Assembly: GCF_030915445.1 (NCBI RefSeq)
Contig: NZ_CP133264.1
Location: 2,356,001-2,420,000 of the forward strand
Length of the DNA stretch: 64,000 nt
Origin: Clostridium sp. OS1-26
Lineage (GTDB): Bacteria > Bacillota > Clostridia > Clostridiales > Clostridiaceae
Direction of reading: 5' to 3'
Shown one piece after another: positions 36,885 to 45,648 of the stretch. Made by a program: the position numbers and the translations under genes. The notes below the pieces were generated by a model. It did no database searches, had not been told where the DNA came from, and saw only the letters and a program-made list of their open reading frames with translations. The first letter of the stretch is position 1, and every line of letters starts with the position of its first letter.

Positions 36885-37468
36885 TTAGTAATTTTCTACA
36901 AACACTTCAAAATATCCTTGTGGATGTGCACAAGCAGGGCATGCCAAAGGAGCACCTTCACCTTCATGGATGTATCCACAGTTATTACATTTCCATAAAA
37001 CAGTTTCATTTTTTGTAAATGCTGTATTATTATTTAAATTATCAAGTAGCTTTCTATATCTAGCTTCGTGGTGCTTCTCTACTTCAGCTATTTTATTAAA
37101 AACCGCTACTACAGCTGGAAAACCTTCTTCTTCAGCAATCTTTGCAAATTCAGGGTAAAGGTCTGTCCATTCTTCATTTTCACCATTTGCGGCTGCAAGA
37201 AGATTTGTTTTAGTGTCTCCTAGAGAAACAGGGAATGTTGCATTTATTTCTACCGTTTCTCCTTTTAAGTCTTCGTTTAAAAACTTAAAGAATCTTTTTG
37301 CGTGCTCTTTTTCATTTTCAGCTGTTTCTATAAATAAATTAGAAATTTGTATATATCCTTCTTTTTTGCAACAGATGCGTAATATGAATATCTGTTTCTT
37401 GCTTGTGATTCTCCCGCAAATGCCTTCATTAAGTTTTCAGCAGTTTTTGTGCCTTTCAATGATTTCAT
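36885..37468 (-). pseudogene. rbr: Rubrerythrin, disrupted by one missing base
   Basis: Non-haem iron peroxidase that removes hydrogen peroxide in anaerobes. The sequence starts [20 protein letters not shown]; a run of six T (37362-37367, A on the coding strand) should hold seven, and as read it stops soon after residue 36. Adding one base restores a 194-residue protein: ferritin-like ligands ([29 protein letters not shown]) and a C-terminal rubredoxin site with [10 protein letters not shown] and [11 protein letters not shown]. All iron ligands are intact, so the break is recent or a sequencing error. It lies between two coat-like genes. Confidence 0.85.
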
Positions 37469-37647
37469 AAAAATTCCTCCTTAAAATAGTATATATTTAT
37501 TACATTCTACAAATATCTTATTTATACCTCTTAGTTTTCAGAAAATTAATAAAATAACGCATGAAAAGTACATTACATACACCATTTCTACAGCACTGAG
37601 ATGGACGTAGGTGTTCGCTATTTTTCGAAGAAAATAGTAAAAAAATT

Positions 37648-37673
37648 ATAACTGCAGCTTAAGCTGCAGTTAT
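37648..37673 (-). terminator. Perfect palindrome, likely terminator of the coat-like gene
   Basis: Twenty-six-base perfect palindrome (half ATAACTGCAGCTT). On the minus strand it is followed by AATTTTTTTAC, a good terminator. A second hairpin TAATCTAGT/ACTAGATTA lies next to it at 37681-37702. Confidence 0.7.
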
Positions 37674-37750
37674 GTTTAGTTAATCTAGTGCGTACTAGAT
37701 TAAATTTTTTATTAACGATGATGGTGGTAGTGGTGATATGGATAATATGG

Positions 37751-38125
37751 CTAATAAGGAGAATATGGATAATAAGGGTAATATGAATAATAGTAAGGGC
37801 GATGATGATATTGTCTGAAACCATCCTCATCATCTCTATATTTCATATGGTCCATACATTTACATTTTTCTTTATGATCCATGCTATATGGCATTGTTTG
37901 AGTAGGCATCATTTGAGCAGGGGAAACCTGTGATGGCATCATATGATGAGGCATCATTTGATGACCATACATCATAGGACAACAGCACATCATAGGACAA
38001 CACATTTCGAAGTGCTGATATTTATGGTGACCATGATGGTGATGATGACGACGAGTTTCATCAAGATTTGGGCTAATTACTTCATTAAAATCTTGATTAG
38101 AATCTAAATCTTCGTTTCTGTACAT
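37751..38125 (-). CDS. Spore-coat-like His/Tyr/Met-rich protein, possibly truncated
   Basis: Protein of 124 residues, paralogue of 36347-36742. Features: MYRNEDLDSNQDF, a poly-His stretch, two CCPMM-type units (EMCCPMMCCCPMMYG), Met-rich repeats (MMPHHMMPSQVSPAQMMP) and a Tyr/Pro tail. The reading frame ends at TAG (37751-37753) but continues in frame for 12 codons of the same composition (PYYPYHHYHHHR) to TAA at 37712-37714, so the stop may be a recent nonsense change. A SigK-like promoter lies upstream, supporting a mother-cell coat or exosporium role. Confidence 0.68.
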   Translation of the reverse strand: MYRNEDLDSNQDFNEVISPNLDETRRHHHHHGHHKYQHFEMCCPMMCCCPMMYGHQMMPHHMMPSQVSPAQMMPTQTMPYSMDHKEKCKCMDHMKYRDDEDGFRQYHHRPYYYSYYPYYPYSPY

Positions 38126-38159
38126 TAATGTACCTCCATAAAATTCTTACACACAGTAT

Positions 38160-38186
38160 TATAGTATGGATATAGATGAAAAATGT
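38160..38186 (-). promoter_or_regulatory. Candidate SigK promoter of coat-like gene
   Basis: On the minus strand AC (38186-38185), 16 bases, then CATACTATA (38168-38160), matching the SigK form AC-N16-CATAnnnTA. Confidence 0.5.
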
Positions 38187-38427
38187 TACGGATTTATAAA
38201 AATTCTTTTGATATAATCTATATAAAAATTTTGATAGCCTCTCTGAAAAAGTGTTTGTTAATTTCAGATGTTTATTTATTTTACAAAAGATTAATAAAGT
38301 AAATAGTTATTTAACTTAGACGACACAAGAATGTAACAATTACCATTTATAATAATAATTGTCCTAAGTTAATAAATACTTAGAGGAAATAGCTGTCCCC
38401 TTATAATTAAATATATATTTGACAAAG

Positions 38428-38460
38428 GCACTAGTAAAAACACTGGTGCTTATTTTTTTT
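38428..38460 (+). terminator. Intrinsic terminator-like hairpin
   Basis: GCACTAGT/ACTGGTGC (one G-U pair) followed by TTATTTTTTTT; no ORF directly upstream. Confidence 0.6.
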
Positions 38461-38611
38461 AAAGCAGGAAGGGTAGCCATTTGACAAACTTATGGAGGTA
38501 TATTAAAATATACTAAGGTTTATAAAACTAAATAAGACAGTTCGTAACCATCCTGTCTATAAACAAAACTATGGAATTAACTATTAAGACTAGTAGATTG
38601 TTTGTATATGA

Positions 38612-38638
38612 GGGGCGGAGTGCCCCCTTTTATTTTTT
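38612..38638 (+). terminator. GC-rich terminator in leader
   Basis: GGGGC/GCCCC stem with a five-base loop, then CTTTTATTTTTT. Confidence 0.65.
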
Positions 38639-38670
38639 GTTGGTCCTTTTAGTTTAATTTCGTATTTTTA

Positions 38671-38693
38671 GGGCGGGCTAAGCCCTTTTTTTA
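38671..38693 (+). terminator. Second GC-rich terminator in leader
   Basis: GGGC/GCCC stem with a seven-base loop, then TTTTTTTA, only 38 bp before the downstream start codon. Confidence 0.6.
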
Positions 38694-38730
38694 TTGGTTA
38701 AATATGAACAATATCCCAATGAGGTGAACT

Positions 38731-39732
38731 ATGAAAAAGATTGGAATAACTACTACAGTACCTATAGAAGTCTTAATCGCTGCTGGCTATGAAGTTATTG
38801 ATCTAAATAATATTTTTGTTACATCAGAAAATTACTCTAAATATATTGATATAGCTGAAAGAGAAGGATTTCCTAAAAGCTGTTGTGCTTGGAAAAAAGG
38901 TATGTATGGAGTATGTGTTGAGCATGAAATAAAAGAACTGGTGGGAGTTACAGAAGGCGACTGCTCTAATACAAAGGCGCTGGAGGAAGTGTTAGATATG
39001 CAGGATGTTAAAATTTATCCTTTTGCATACCCTCATGGACGTAAACTAGAGGATGTTAACAGATCACTAGATAACTTCATGGATATGTTTGATGTAAATT
39101 TAAGTGATGTTGAGAAGGTAAGAAAAAGAGTAAATAATGCAAGAGCTAAGGCAAGAAAATTAGATGAGCTTACCTTTATTAATAACAAGGTGTCTGGTTT
39201 TGAAAACCACTTATATCAAGTAAGCTGCAGTGATTTTAATAGCAATGTGGATAAATTCGAAGAGGAACTTGGTAAAAAAATCGAAGAAATAGAGAAAAGA
39301 AGACCTATTGATAAAAAAATAAGACTTGGATATATAGGTGTTCCACCAATGACTTGTGATATATATGATTATGTTGAAAATTTCGATGCTCATTTTGTAT
39401 ACAATGAAGTTCAAAGAGAATTTGCTTTTCCAAGAGCTGATAAAGCGGAAAATATATATGAACAGTATTATGATTATACTTACCCTTATGATATTAAATT
39501 TAGATTAAAGGACATAAAAAAGCAAATAGAAGAAAGAAAAATAGATGGAATAATACATTATACTCAGGCTTTTTGCTACAGACAAATAGAAGACATAGTG
39601 ATGAAAAAACAGCTAGATATTCCTGTACTTAATGTAGAAGGAGATAAGCTGAATTTTTTGGATGCGAGAACAAAGCTTAGGCTCGAGGCATTTTTAGATA
39701 TGTTGTTAGACTTGAAAAAATTTCAAAAATAG
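38731..39732 (+). CDS. 2-hydroxyacyl-CoA dehydratase-like / double-cubane cluster protein
   Basis: Protein of 333 residues in the HgdB/BcrB/YjiM family. Cysteines able to hold iron-sulfur clusters appear in KSCCAWKKGMYGVC, EGDCSNTKALEE and THYTQAFCYRQ-like HYTQAFCYRQIED. No second subunit of a true 2-hydroxyacyl-CoA dehydratase is nearby, but the next gene is its activating ATPase. This two-gene arrangement matches E. coli YjiM/YjiL and the double-cubane cluster proteins (DCCP with DCCP-R), ATP-driven low-potential reductases of uncertain substrate. The gene seems to lead an operon with queC and queT. Confidence 0.78.
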   Translation: MKKIGITTTVPIEVLIAAGYEVIDLNNIFVTSENYSKYIDIAEREGFPKSCCAWKKGMYGVCVEHEIKELVGVTEGDCSNTKALEEVLDMQDVKIYPFAYPHGRKLEDVNRSLDNFMDMFDVNLSDVEKVRKRVNNARAKARKLDELTFINNKVSGFENHLYQVSCSDFNSNVDKFEEELGKKIEEIEKRRPIDKKIRLGYIGVPPMTCDIYDYVENFDAHFVYNEVQREFAFPRADKAENIYEQYYDYTYPYDIKFRLKDIKKQIEERKIDGIIHYTQAFCYRQIEDIVMKKQLDIPVLNVEGDKLNFLDARTKLRLEAFLDMLLDLKKFQK

Positions 39733-39762
39733 ATTAATGCAAATAATAAAGAAGGTGAAGAT

Positions 39763-40524
39763 GTGAGAAGACTTGGTATAGATTTAGGAAGTAGAGAAGT
39801 AAAGTTGGTATTGTTAGAGGATAAAAAAGTGGTGAAAAAGTTTAAGATAAGTACTATGTCTTTTTATAGAGACTACTGCAGTTTCGATGAAAAAATAATA
39901 GTTAATCTTGACAAACTAGATGTAGGGCAAATAGATTCCGCAGTATCCACTGGTTATGGAAGAAATAATACAGATTTAAGTTTTTTTAATCCTATAAATG
40001 AGATAAAAGCCCATGTCTATGGAGTACTATTTCAAACAGAGCTTAAGGATTTTATTCTTCTAGATGTAGGTGGACAGGATGTAAAGGTAGTTAAGGTTGA
40101 GAAAGGAATCATAACAGATTTGGAGTTAAACGAAAAATGCGCTGCGTCCTGTGGAAGATATTTAGAAAATATGGCAAACCTTCTTGAAATGTCATTAGAT
40201 GATATGTTTGAATACTATGAAAATCCAGTAGAACTGAACTCAACTTGTGCAGTTTTTTCGGAATCGGAGCTTATAGGAAAAATTGCTGAAGGAATTAGTA
40301 TGGATAGGCTCTGCGCAGGTGTAAATTATTCCTTATATAAAAGATTAGAACCTTTGCTTAAAAAGTTTTATGGTAAGACGTTAGTTTTATCAGGTGGAGT
40401 AGCAAGAAATAATGCTTTAAAAACATATTTGAAAAAGGATTATGATGAAATAATAAATTTACAAGATGCTCAATTTAATGGAGCTTTAGGATGTTGTTAT
40501 TATGCTGAAAGGATGGGATTGTAA
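39763..40524 (+). CDS. Activating ATPase of 2-hydroxyacyl-CoA dehydratase/DCCP system
   Basis: ASKHA-fold ATPase of 253 residues (HgdC/BadF/YjiL family). Phosphate loops [16 protein letters not shown] and [14 protein letters not shown]; cysteines that hold the dimer-bridging [4Fe-4S] cluster in [12 protein letters not shown] and [11 protein letters not shown]; adenosine loop [12 protein letters not shown]. It hydrolyses ATP to push electrons into its partner protein, encoded 30 bp upstream. Start is GTG 39763 after GAAGGTGAAG. Its stop overlaps the queC start by one base (TAATG). Confidence 0.85.
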   Translation: MRRLGIDLGSREVKLVLLEDKKVVKKFKISTMSFYRDYCSFDEKIIVNLDKLDVGQIDSAVSTGYGRNNTDLSFFNPINEIKAHVYGVLFQTELKDFILLDVGGQDVKVVKVEKGIITDLELNEKCAASCGRYLENMANLLEMSLDDMFEYYENPVELNSTCAVFSESELIGKIAEGISMDRLCAGVNYSLYKRLEPLLKKFYGKTLVLSGGVARNNALKTYLKKDYDEIINLQDAQFNGALGCCYYAERMGL

Positions 40525-41198
40525 TGAAAAAAGCAGTAGTTTTGTTGTCTGGAGGCTTAGATTCCAGTACAGCAGTTTATTTAGCTAAAAAAGAAGGTTT
40601 TGAGGTTTATGCGATATCCTTCGATTATGGACAAAGGCACGATAAAGAGCTTAACTGTGCTAAAAATGTAGCTGAAAAAGCAGGAGTTAAAGAACATGTA
40701 ATTGTTACTACTAACATGAATGTTTGGGGAGGTTCTGCCTTAACTGATAAAAATATAGAGATTTCTGAAGGAAAAGAGGATAGTAAAGACATACCAGTCA
40801 CCTATGTTCCAGCAAGAAATATGATATTTTTAGCTTATGCTGCATCCTATGCAGAAGCTATAGGCGCTCAGGATATATTTATAGGTGTAAGCGAGGTTGA
40901 CTACTCTGGGTATGTGGACTGTAGAGAAGAATTTATAAATGCTATGGAAAATGCAATCAATCATGGAACTGTTTGTGCGGTAGAACAGGGAAGAAAAATA
41001 AAAATACATGCCCCTTTTCTTAATATGACAAAGGCTGAGGAAATAAAGATCGGTATAGAGCTTGGAGTAGACTATAGTTTAACATGGTCCTGTTATAAGG
41101 GGGAAGCTTTAGCTTGTGGAACTTGTGATAGCTGCATGTTAAGATTAAAGGCTTTTAAAGAAGCAGGATATAAAGATCCTGTAGAATATAATTTATAG
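40524..41198 (+). CDS. queC: 7-cyano-7-deazaguanine synthase
   Basis: Makes preQ0 from 7-carboxy-7-deazaguanine for queuosine tRNA modification, using ATP and ammonia. Shown by the PP-loop [12 protein letters not shown] near the N-terminus, [18 protein letters not shown] and the zinc site [16 protein letters not shown] at the C-terminus. At 224 residues it has normal length. It is translationally coupled to the upstream ATPase and followed by queT. Confidence 0.95.
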   Translation: MKKAVVLLSGGLDSSTAVYLAKKEGFEVYAISFDYGQRHDKELNCAKNVAEKAGVKEHVIVTTNMNVWGGSALTDKNIEISEGKEDSKDIPVTYVPARNMIFLAYAASYAEAIGAQDIFIGVSEVDYSGYVDCREEFINAMENAINHGTVCAVEQGRKIKIHAPFLNMTKAEEIKIGIELGVDYSLTWSCYKGEALACGTCDSCMLRLKAFKEAGYKDPVEYNL

Positions 41199-41241
41199 GG
41201 TTGCTAGACGGTCAGTTAAAAACCCTATATAAGGTTTCTAG
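41194..41241 (+). promoter_or_regulatory. Candidate preQ1-type pseudoknot upstream of queT
   Basis: TATAGGGTT (41194-41202) pairs perfectly with AACCCTATA (41221-41229). CTAGA in its loop (41204-41208) pairs with TCTAG downstream (41237-41241). This is an H-type pseudoknot with the element order of class I preQ1 riboswitches, and its loop (GGTTGCTAG) resembles their GGTTCTAG. It begins at the queC stop codon and lies before the predicted queuosine-precursor transporter. The A-rich third loop of classical members is poor, so the class is uncertain. Confidence 0.5.
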
Positions 41242-41281
41242 GTTGAAAGTTAGTTTTTATGTAATTAAAAGGAGAAAGAAT

Positions 41282-41773
41282 ATGCAAATTAATGTTACGA
41301 AAGATAAAAATATATCTTCTATAAAAAAATTAGTTATTTCTGGACTTGTTATCGGAATGTATGTAATAGTTATGTGCTTAACTCAAAGTTTTGCCTTTGG
41401 ACAATATCAAATTAGAATTGCCACTTCATTATATGCCTTAAGTGGAATATTTCCATTTTTAATTGTACCAATGGGAATAGCAAACCTTATTAGCAACACA
41501 CTAATGGGGGGACTTGGAATTTTTGATATGGTTGGTGGAGCTGCAGTTGGAATGATGGCTTCAGGACTTGCTTATTTAATTAAGAAACTTAATCTAAATG
41601 ACTGGTTCGTAACACTTCCTATAGTTTTTATACCAGGACTTGTAGTTCCAATTTGGCTATCACTTTTAATACATGTACCATATAAGGTACTAGCTATAAG
41701 TATATGTATAGGGCAAATTATTCCTGCAATAGTAGGGGTATTATTATTAAAACAATTAAGAAAAGTTTTATAA
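41282..41773 (+). CDS. queT: Queuosine precursor ECF transporter S component
   Basis: Membrane protein of 163 residues with about five helices, of the QueT (COG4708) family: FAFGQYQIRIATSLYALSGIFPF and GIANLISNTLMGGLGIFDMV are typical. It binds a 7-deazaguanine precursor and works with a shared ECF ATPase module not encoded here. ATG 41282 is chosen since AAAAGGAG precedes it; an upstream TTG at 41201 lies in the proposed riboswitch. It is followed by a terminator at 41786. Confidence 0.9.
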   Translation: MQINVTKDKNISSIKKLVISGLVIGMYVIVMCLTQSFAFGQYQIRIATSLYALSGIFPFLIVPMGIANLISNTLMGGLGIFDMVGGAAVGMMASGLAYLIKKLNLNDWFVTLPIVFIPGLVVPIWLSLLIHVPYKVLAISICIGQIIPAIVGVLLLKQLRKVL

Positions 41774-41785
41774 GATGATAGGTAT

Positions 41786-41826
41786 TTAAAGTCTGTAGAC
41801 AAGATTTGTTGTTTACAGGCTTTAAT
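41786..41826 (+). terminator. Intrinsic terminator
   Basis: TTAAAGTCTGTA with complementary TACAGGCTTTAA closing the dccp-queC-queT unit. Confidence 0.7.
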
Positions 41827-41915
41827 TATTTGAGAGTAAATTTATTCTTATGTTTGTTTACTACTTGGCACCAATTGGAATATAATTAACTTAAATATTA
41901 TACAAGGTAGGTGAC

Positions 41916-43672
41916 ATGGTGGCAGGAAGAGTAAAAAATTTTATATTTAAAAATAGAATGAGATATGCAAAGGGAGCAATGGCTCTACTTTTAATAAATA
42001 TTCTACAAGTTTCTATTCCAAGAATTACCGGGGAAATTATAGACGGTATTCAAATTGGGAATATAAATGCTAACAATGTTGGCATGTACTCATCTGTAAT
42101 AGTAATTATTGCAATATCTATTTTTGCATTAAACTACTTGAGCAGACTACAGATAACTGGTGCATCTATGCTGTTTCAATACGAAACTACAAATTCAATA
42201 TTTAAACATTTAGAAAAGTTATCTATGAGTTTCTTTAATAAAAGCAGTGTTGGAGAATTGATGGCACTTTCAGTAAACGATGTTAATGCAGTACGTTTAG
42301 CTTTAGGTAGAGGGGTTAACCTAATTATAGATACATTTTTCCTTATGCTTCTAAGTATAATAGCCATGGGAAAAACTATAAATATGAAGCTTACTATTAT
42401 AGCTTTTTGCCTATACCAATTTTAATAGTTATAGTAGCAAAGTTTGGCGTTTTAATAAATAAAAGATTTAAAAAAGTTCAAGAATCTTTTGCTAGTTTAA
42501 CAGAAAAAGTCCAGGAAAATATCGCAGGTATTAGAGTTATAAAAACCTTTGTACAGGAAAAAGATGAAATTGGAAATTTCAAGATAATAAATGAAAAAAA
42601 TTATGAGACAAACTTACAATTGGTTAAGGTTTGGGGGATATTTTATCCTTTAATTGAATTTTTAAGTGCTATTTCTTATTTGATTGTATTGGTTTATGGC
42701 TCTTCTTTAGTGTTAAAAAAACAGATAACTATAGGAGACTTTATTGCGATAAACAGTTATATAGGAGTTTTAATAAGACCTATAAGATTTATAGGAAGTA
42801 TTGTTAACATAATTCAAAGAGGGAAGGCATCAAAAGATAGAATAGAAAAATTGTTTAATGAAAAACCTGAAGTACAGGATAAATCAGATTTTAAAAGTGA
42901 GTTTGATAACCTTAAACTTAGCGGAAAGGTAGTTTTTAAAAACTTAAATTTTTCATATAGTAAGGAGTCTAAACCTGTACTAAAAAATATAGACTTAACT
43001 TTAGAACCTGGGAAAACTATAGCTATTGTTGGAAAGGTGGGAAGTGGGAAGTCCACCTTGGCAAATTTAATCTTAAGATTGTACAATCCTCAAGAGAAAG
43101 GACAGCTTACAATAGACAATATGGACATTACAGAAATACCTGTTAAGGTTCTCCGTGATAACATAGGATATGTACCGCAGGATAATTTCTTATTCTCTGA
43201 GTCAATAAAATATAATATAGCTTTTTCTCAAAGAGATTATACTATAAAACAAATAGAGGATGCAGCAAAGATAAGTCAGGTATATGATAATATAATGGAC
43301 TTTCCAGATAAATTTGATACTATGCTTGATGAAAGAGGTGTGAATATATCTGGTGGTCAAAAACAGAGGATATCCATTGCTAGGGCTATAATAAAAAAAC
43401 CTTCTATACTTGTATTAGATGATTGTTTATCAGCAGTTGATACAGAGACAGAAAAAAATATATTGGATGGATTAAAATATATTATAAAAGATTGTTCATG
43501 CCTGATTATATCTCACAGAGTTTCTAGTATAAAACATGCAGATGAGATTATTGTACTAGACAAAGGAAGCATAGTAGAAAGAGGTGCTCATGCAGATCTT
43601 ATGAAAATAGGTGGGTTATATTACAGAATGTATGAAAAACAGATATCGCAGGAGAGATCTGAAAATTACTAA
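41916..43672 (+). pseudogene. Heterodimeric ABC exporter subunit, degenerate site (one missing base)
   Basis: ABC exporter half split into two frames near codon 165: the transmembrane part is read to 42425, and the rest, starting PIPILIVIVAKFG, continues in another frame from 42407. A run of five T (42404-42408) should be six; with one base added the product is 585 residues. The ATPase domain has Walker A GKVGSGKST, signature ISGGQKQR, and Walker B LVLDDCLSAVD with Asp for the catalytic Glu. It forms a pair with the next gene. Everything else in the coding sequence is intact. Confidence 0.85.
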
Positions 43673-43683
43673 GGAGGATGTTT

Positions 43684-45645
43684 ATGCCTAGAGGTTTTGG
43701 CGGTGGGGGATTTTCACAAGGTTCTTCGGGAAAAAGATTTAGAACTGACGAAAATAATCATAAAAAAGGTGATAGAGAAGCAACAAAAAAGCTAATAAAA
43801 TATGTAGGTCCTTATTGGAAGTATTTTTTGCTGTCGCTTACGTTAATTCTTGTAGTATCAGCTGCTCAGTTAGCAAGACCTTATATTGTAAAAATAGTAA
43901 TTGATGATTATATAAGAAAAGGCTTATCAGGTGCTTTAACAGTAAATCAATGTGAAGCAGGAATAAAATTCTTAGGCTTAATTTATCTTGTACTTATGCT
44001 TATAGAATTTATTTTAAGTTACTTTCAAATTTATATTTTGGAGCGTACGGCTAAAAAAATTATTATGAATTTGAGACAACAAGTTTTTAGCCATATACAA
44101 AAGCTTCCCATATCATATTTTGATAAAAATCCAATTGGGAAAATAGTGACAAGAGTTACCAATGATACAGATTCACTAAATGACATGTTTACAGATGTAG
44201 TAATAGGTTTTTTGCAGAATGTATTTATTATGATAGGGATAGTATTAGTCATGATAAGTTTGGACTTAAAGCTTACTGTAATATGTCTTTTGGTTACGCC
44301 GTTAATGTTTGGAGTTACACTTTTGTTTAAAAAAAGGGCAAGAAGAATTTTTGGTGAAATAAGAAATAAATTATCCTCTATAAATGGCTTTTTATCAGAG
44401 CATATATCTGGTATGAAAATTATTCAGATATTTAACATGGAGGACAAAAAATACAATGAGTTTCAAAATATAAATGAAGAATATTACGATGCAAACTTAA
44501 AGCAAATCATACTTTTTGGTGTCTTTAGACCCTTCATGGATGTAGTAAAAACCTTATCATTAGCACTTATATTATTTTATGGAGGTACAAGGCTCATTAA
44601 AGGAACCATAGAAGTAGGAACTCTTTATGCTTTCATTAATTACATAAATAGATTGTTTCAGCCTATTATTGAGCTTACGGATCAATATAACACATATCAG
44701 AGCTCCATGGTTTCTTCTGAAAGAATATTTGGTATACTAAATGAGAAAATTGAGGATGAGCATAGTGATGGATGTAATTTAAATAAGGCAAAAGGAGAAA
44801 TTGAATTTAAAAATGTGTGGTTTGCTTATGAATCTGAAAACTGGATTTTAAAGAATCTTTCTTTTAAAATATTACCTGGACAATCTGTTTCTTTTGTAGG
44901 TGCTACAGGAGCGGGGAAAACAAGTATTATAAACTTGCTTTGCGGTTTTTATGAAAATCAGAAAGGTGAAATACTTATTGATGGCATAAATATAAAAAAT
45001 ATAAAAACTGAGGAGCTGAGAAGAAATATAGGATTAGTACTTCAAGATGTATTTTTATTTGCAGGAGACATTGAAACTAATATAAAGTTATTTAATAAAG
45101 AAATATCATTAGAAGATGTGAAAAAAGCCGCTCAATATGTAAATGCAGATTATTTTATAGAAAACTTTAATGATGGATATAAACATAAGATTAATGAAAA
45201 AGGAACAACTCTTTCAATGGGACAAAGACAGCTTATTTCTTTTGCTAGAGCATTGGTTTTTAATCCGTCAATTTTAGTTATGGATGAGGCTACTTCAAAT
45301 ATTGACACAGAAACAGAGGCAATAATTCAAGAGGCTTTAGAAAAGCTTATGAAAAACAGAACCACTATTGCAGTAGCACATAGACTATCAACTATAAAGA
45401 AGTCTGATAATGTTATTGTTTTGCATAAAGGAGAAATAAAAGAAATAGGAAAACATAAGGAACTTATGGCCAAAAAGGTTTTTATTATAGTCTTTACAAA
45501 CTGCAGTATGAGAACTTATAATAAACCAGGTGTTAATTTAAATATATTTAATCTTTTATTCTTGCACTTACTTTCTAGTAGGTGTATTTTTTTATATATA
45601 AGGTACTTACCAAGTTTTAGCATATTTGCCTTAAAGGAGGAATGA
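43684..45645 (+). CDS. Heterodimeric ABC exporter subunit with competent site (C-terminus altered by apparent frameshift)
   Basis: Partner of the preceding gene: Gly-rich N-terminus (MPRGFGGGGFSQGSSG), six-helix transmembrane domain, then ATPase with Walker A GATGAGKTS, signature LSMGQRQ, canonical Walker B LVMDEATSNID and switch His AVAHRLST. ATG 43684 has AAGGAGG six bases upstream; ATG 43678 is too close. After MAKK the frame slips at a five-A run (45472-45476). With six A the protein would end GFYYSLYKLQYENL at TAA 45519-45521, the usual family ending; as read it gains a spurious hydrophobic tail to 45645. Confidence 0.88.
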   Translation: MPRGFGGGGFSQGSSGKRFRTDENNHKKGDREATKKLIKYVGPYWKYFLLSLTLILVVSAAQLARPYIVKIVIDDYIRKGLSGALTVNQCEAGIKFLGLIYLVLMLIEFILSYFQIYILERTAKKIIMNLRQQVFSHIQKLPISYFDKNPIGKIVTRVTNDTDSLNDMFTDVVIGFLQNVFIMIGIVLVMISLDLKLTVICLLVTPLMFGVTLLFKKRARRIFGEIRNKLSSINGFLSEHISGMKIIQIFNMEDKKYNEFQNINEEYYDANLKQIILFGVFRPFMDVVKTLSLALILFYGGTRLIKGTIEVGTLYAFINYINRLFQPIIELTDQYNTYQSSMVSSERIFGILNEKIEDEHSDGCNLNKAKGEIEFKNVWFAYESENWILKNLSFKILPGQSVSFVGATGAGKTSIINLLCGFYENQKGEILIDGINIKNIKTEELRRNIGLVLQDVFLFAGDIETNIKLFNKEISLEDVKKAAQYVNADYFIENFNDGYKHKINEKGTTLSMGQRQLISFARALVFNPSILVMDEATSNIDTETEAIIQEALEKLMKNRTTIAVAHRLSTIKKSDNVIVLHKGEIKEIGKHKELMAKKVFIIVFTNCSMRTYNKPGVNLNIFNLLFLHLLSSRCIFLYIRYLPSFSIFALKEE

Positions 45646-45648
45646 GGT

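Larger units (their letters stand above)
38126..38730 (+). other. Long hairpin-rich non-coding region upstream of the DCCP-like operon
   Basis: No convincing ORF in 600 bp. It holds four successive hairpins on the plus strand: 38428-38460 (GCACTAGT/ACTGGTGC then TTATTTTTTTT), about 38518-38565 (AGACAG/CTGTCT), 38612-38638 (GGGGC/GCCCC then a T tract) and 38671-38693 (GGGC/GCCC then TTTTTTT). The right half may be an attenuating leader of the downstream genes. The left end carries the SigK-like promoter of the divergent coat-like gene. Confidence 0.5.

Noticed and set aside
37618..37833. 71-residue minus-strand frame rich in Ile/Thr near the coat-like gene
   Set aside because: It is an out-of-frame reading of the repetitive coat-like 3' end and its terminators.
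45519..45645. Hydrophobic C-terminal tail of the second ABC subunit as a novel domain
   Set aside because: It is explained by the one-base slip at 45472-45476; the corrected frame ends normally at 45521.
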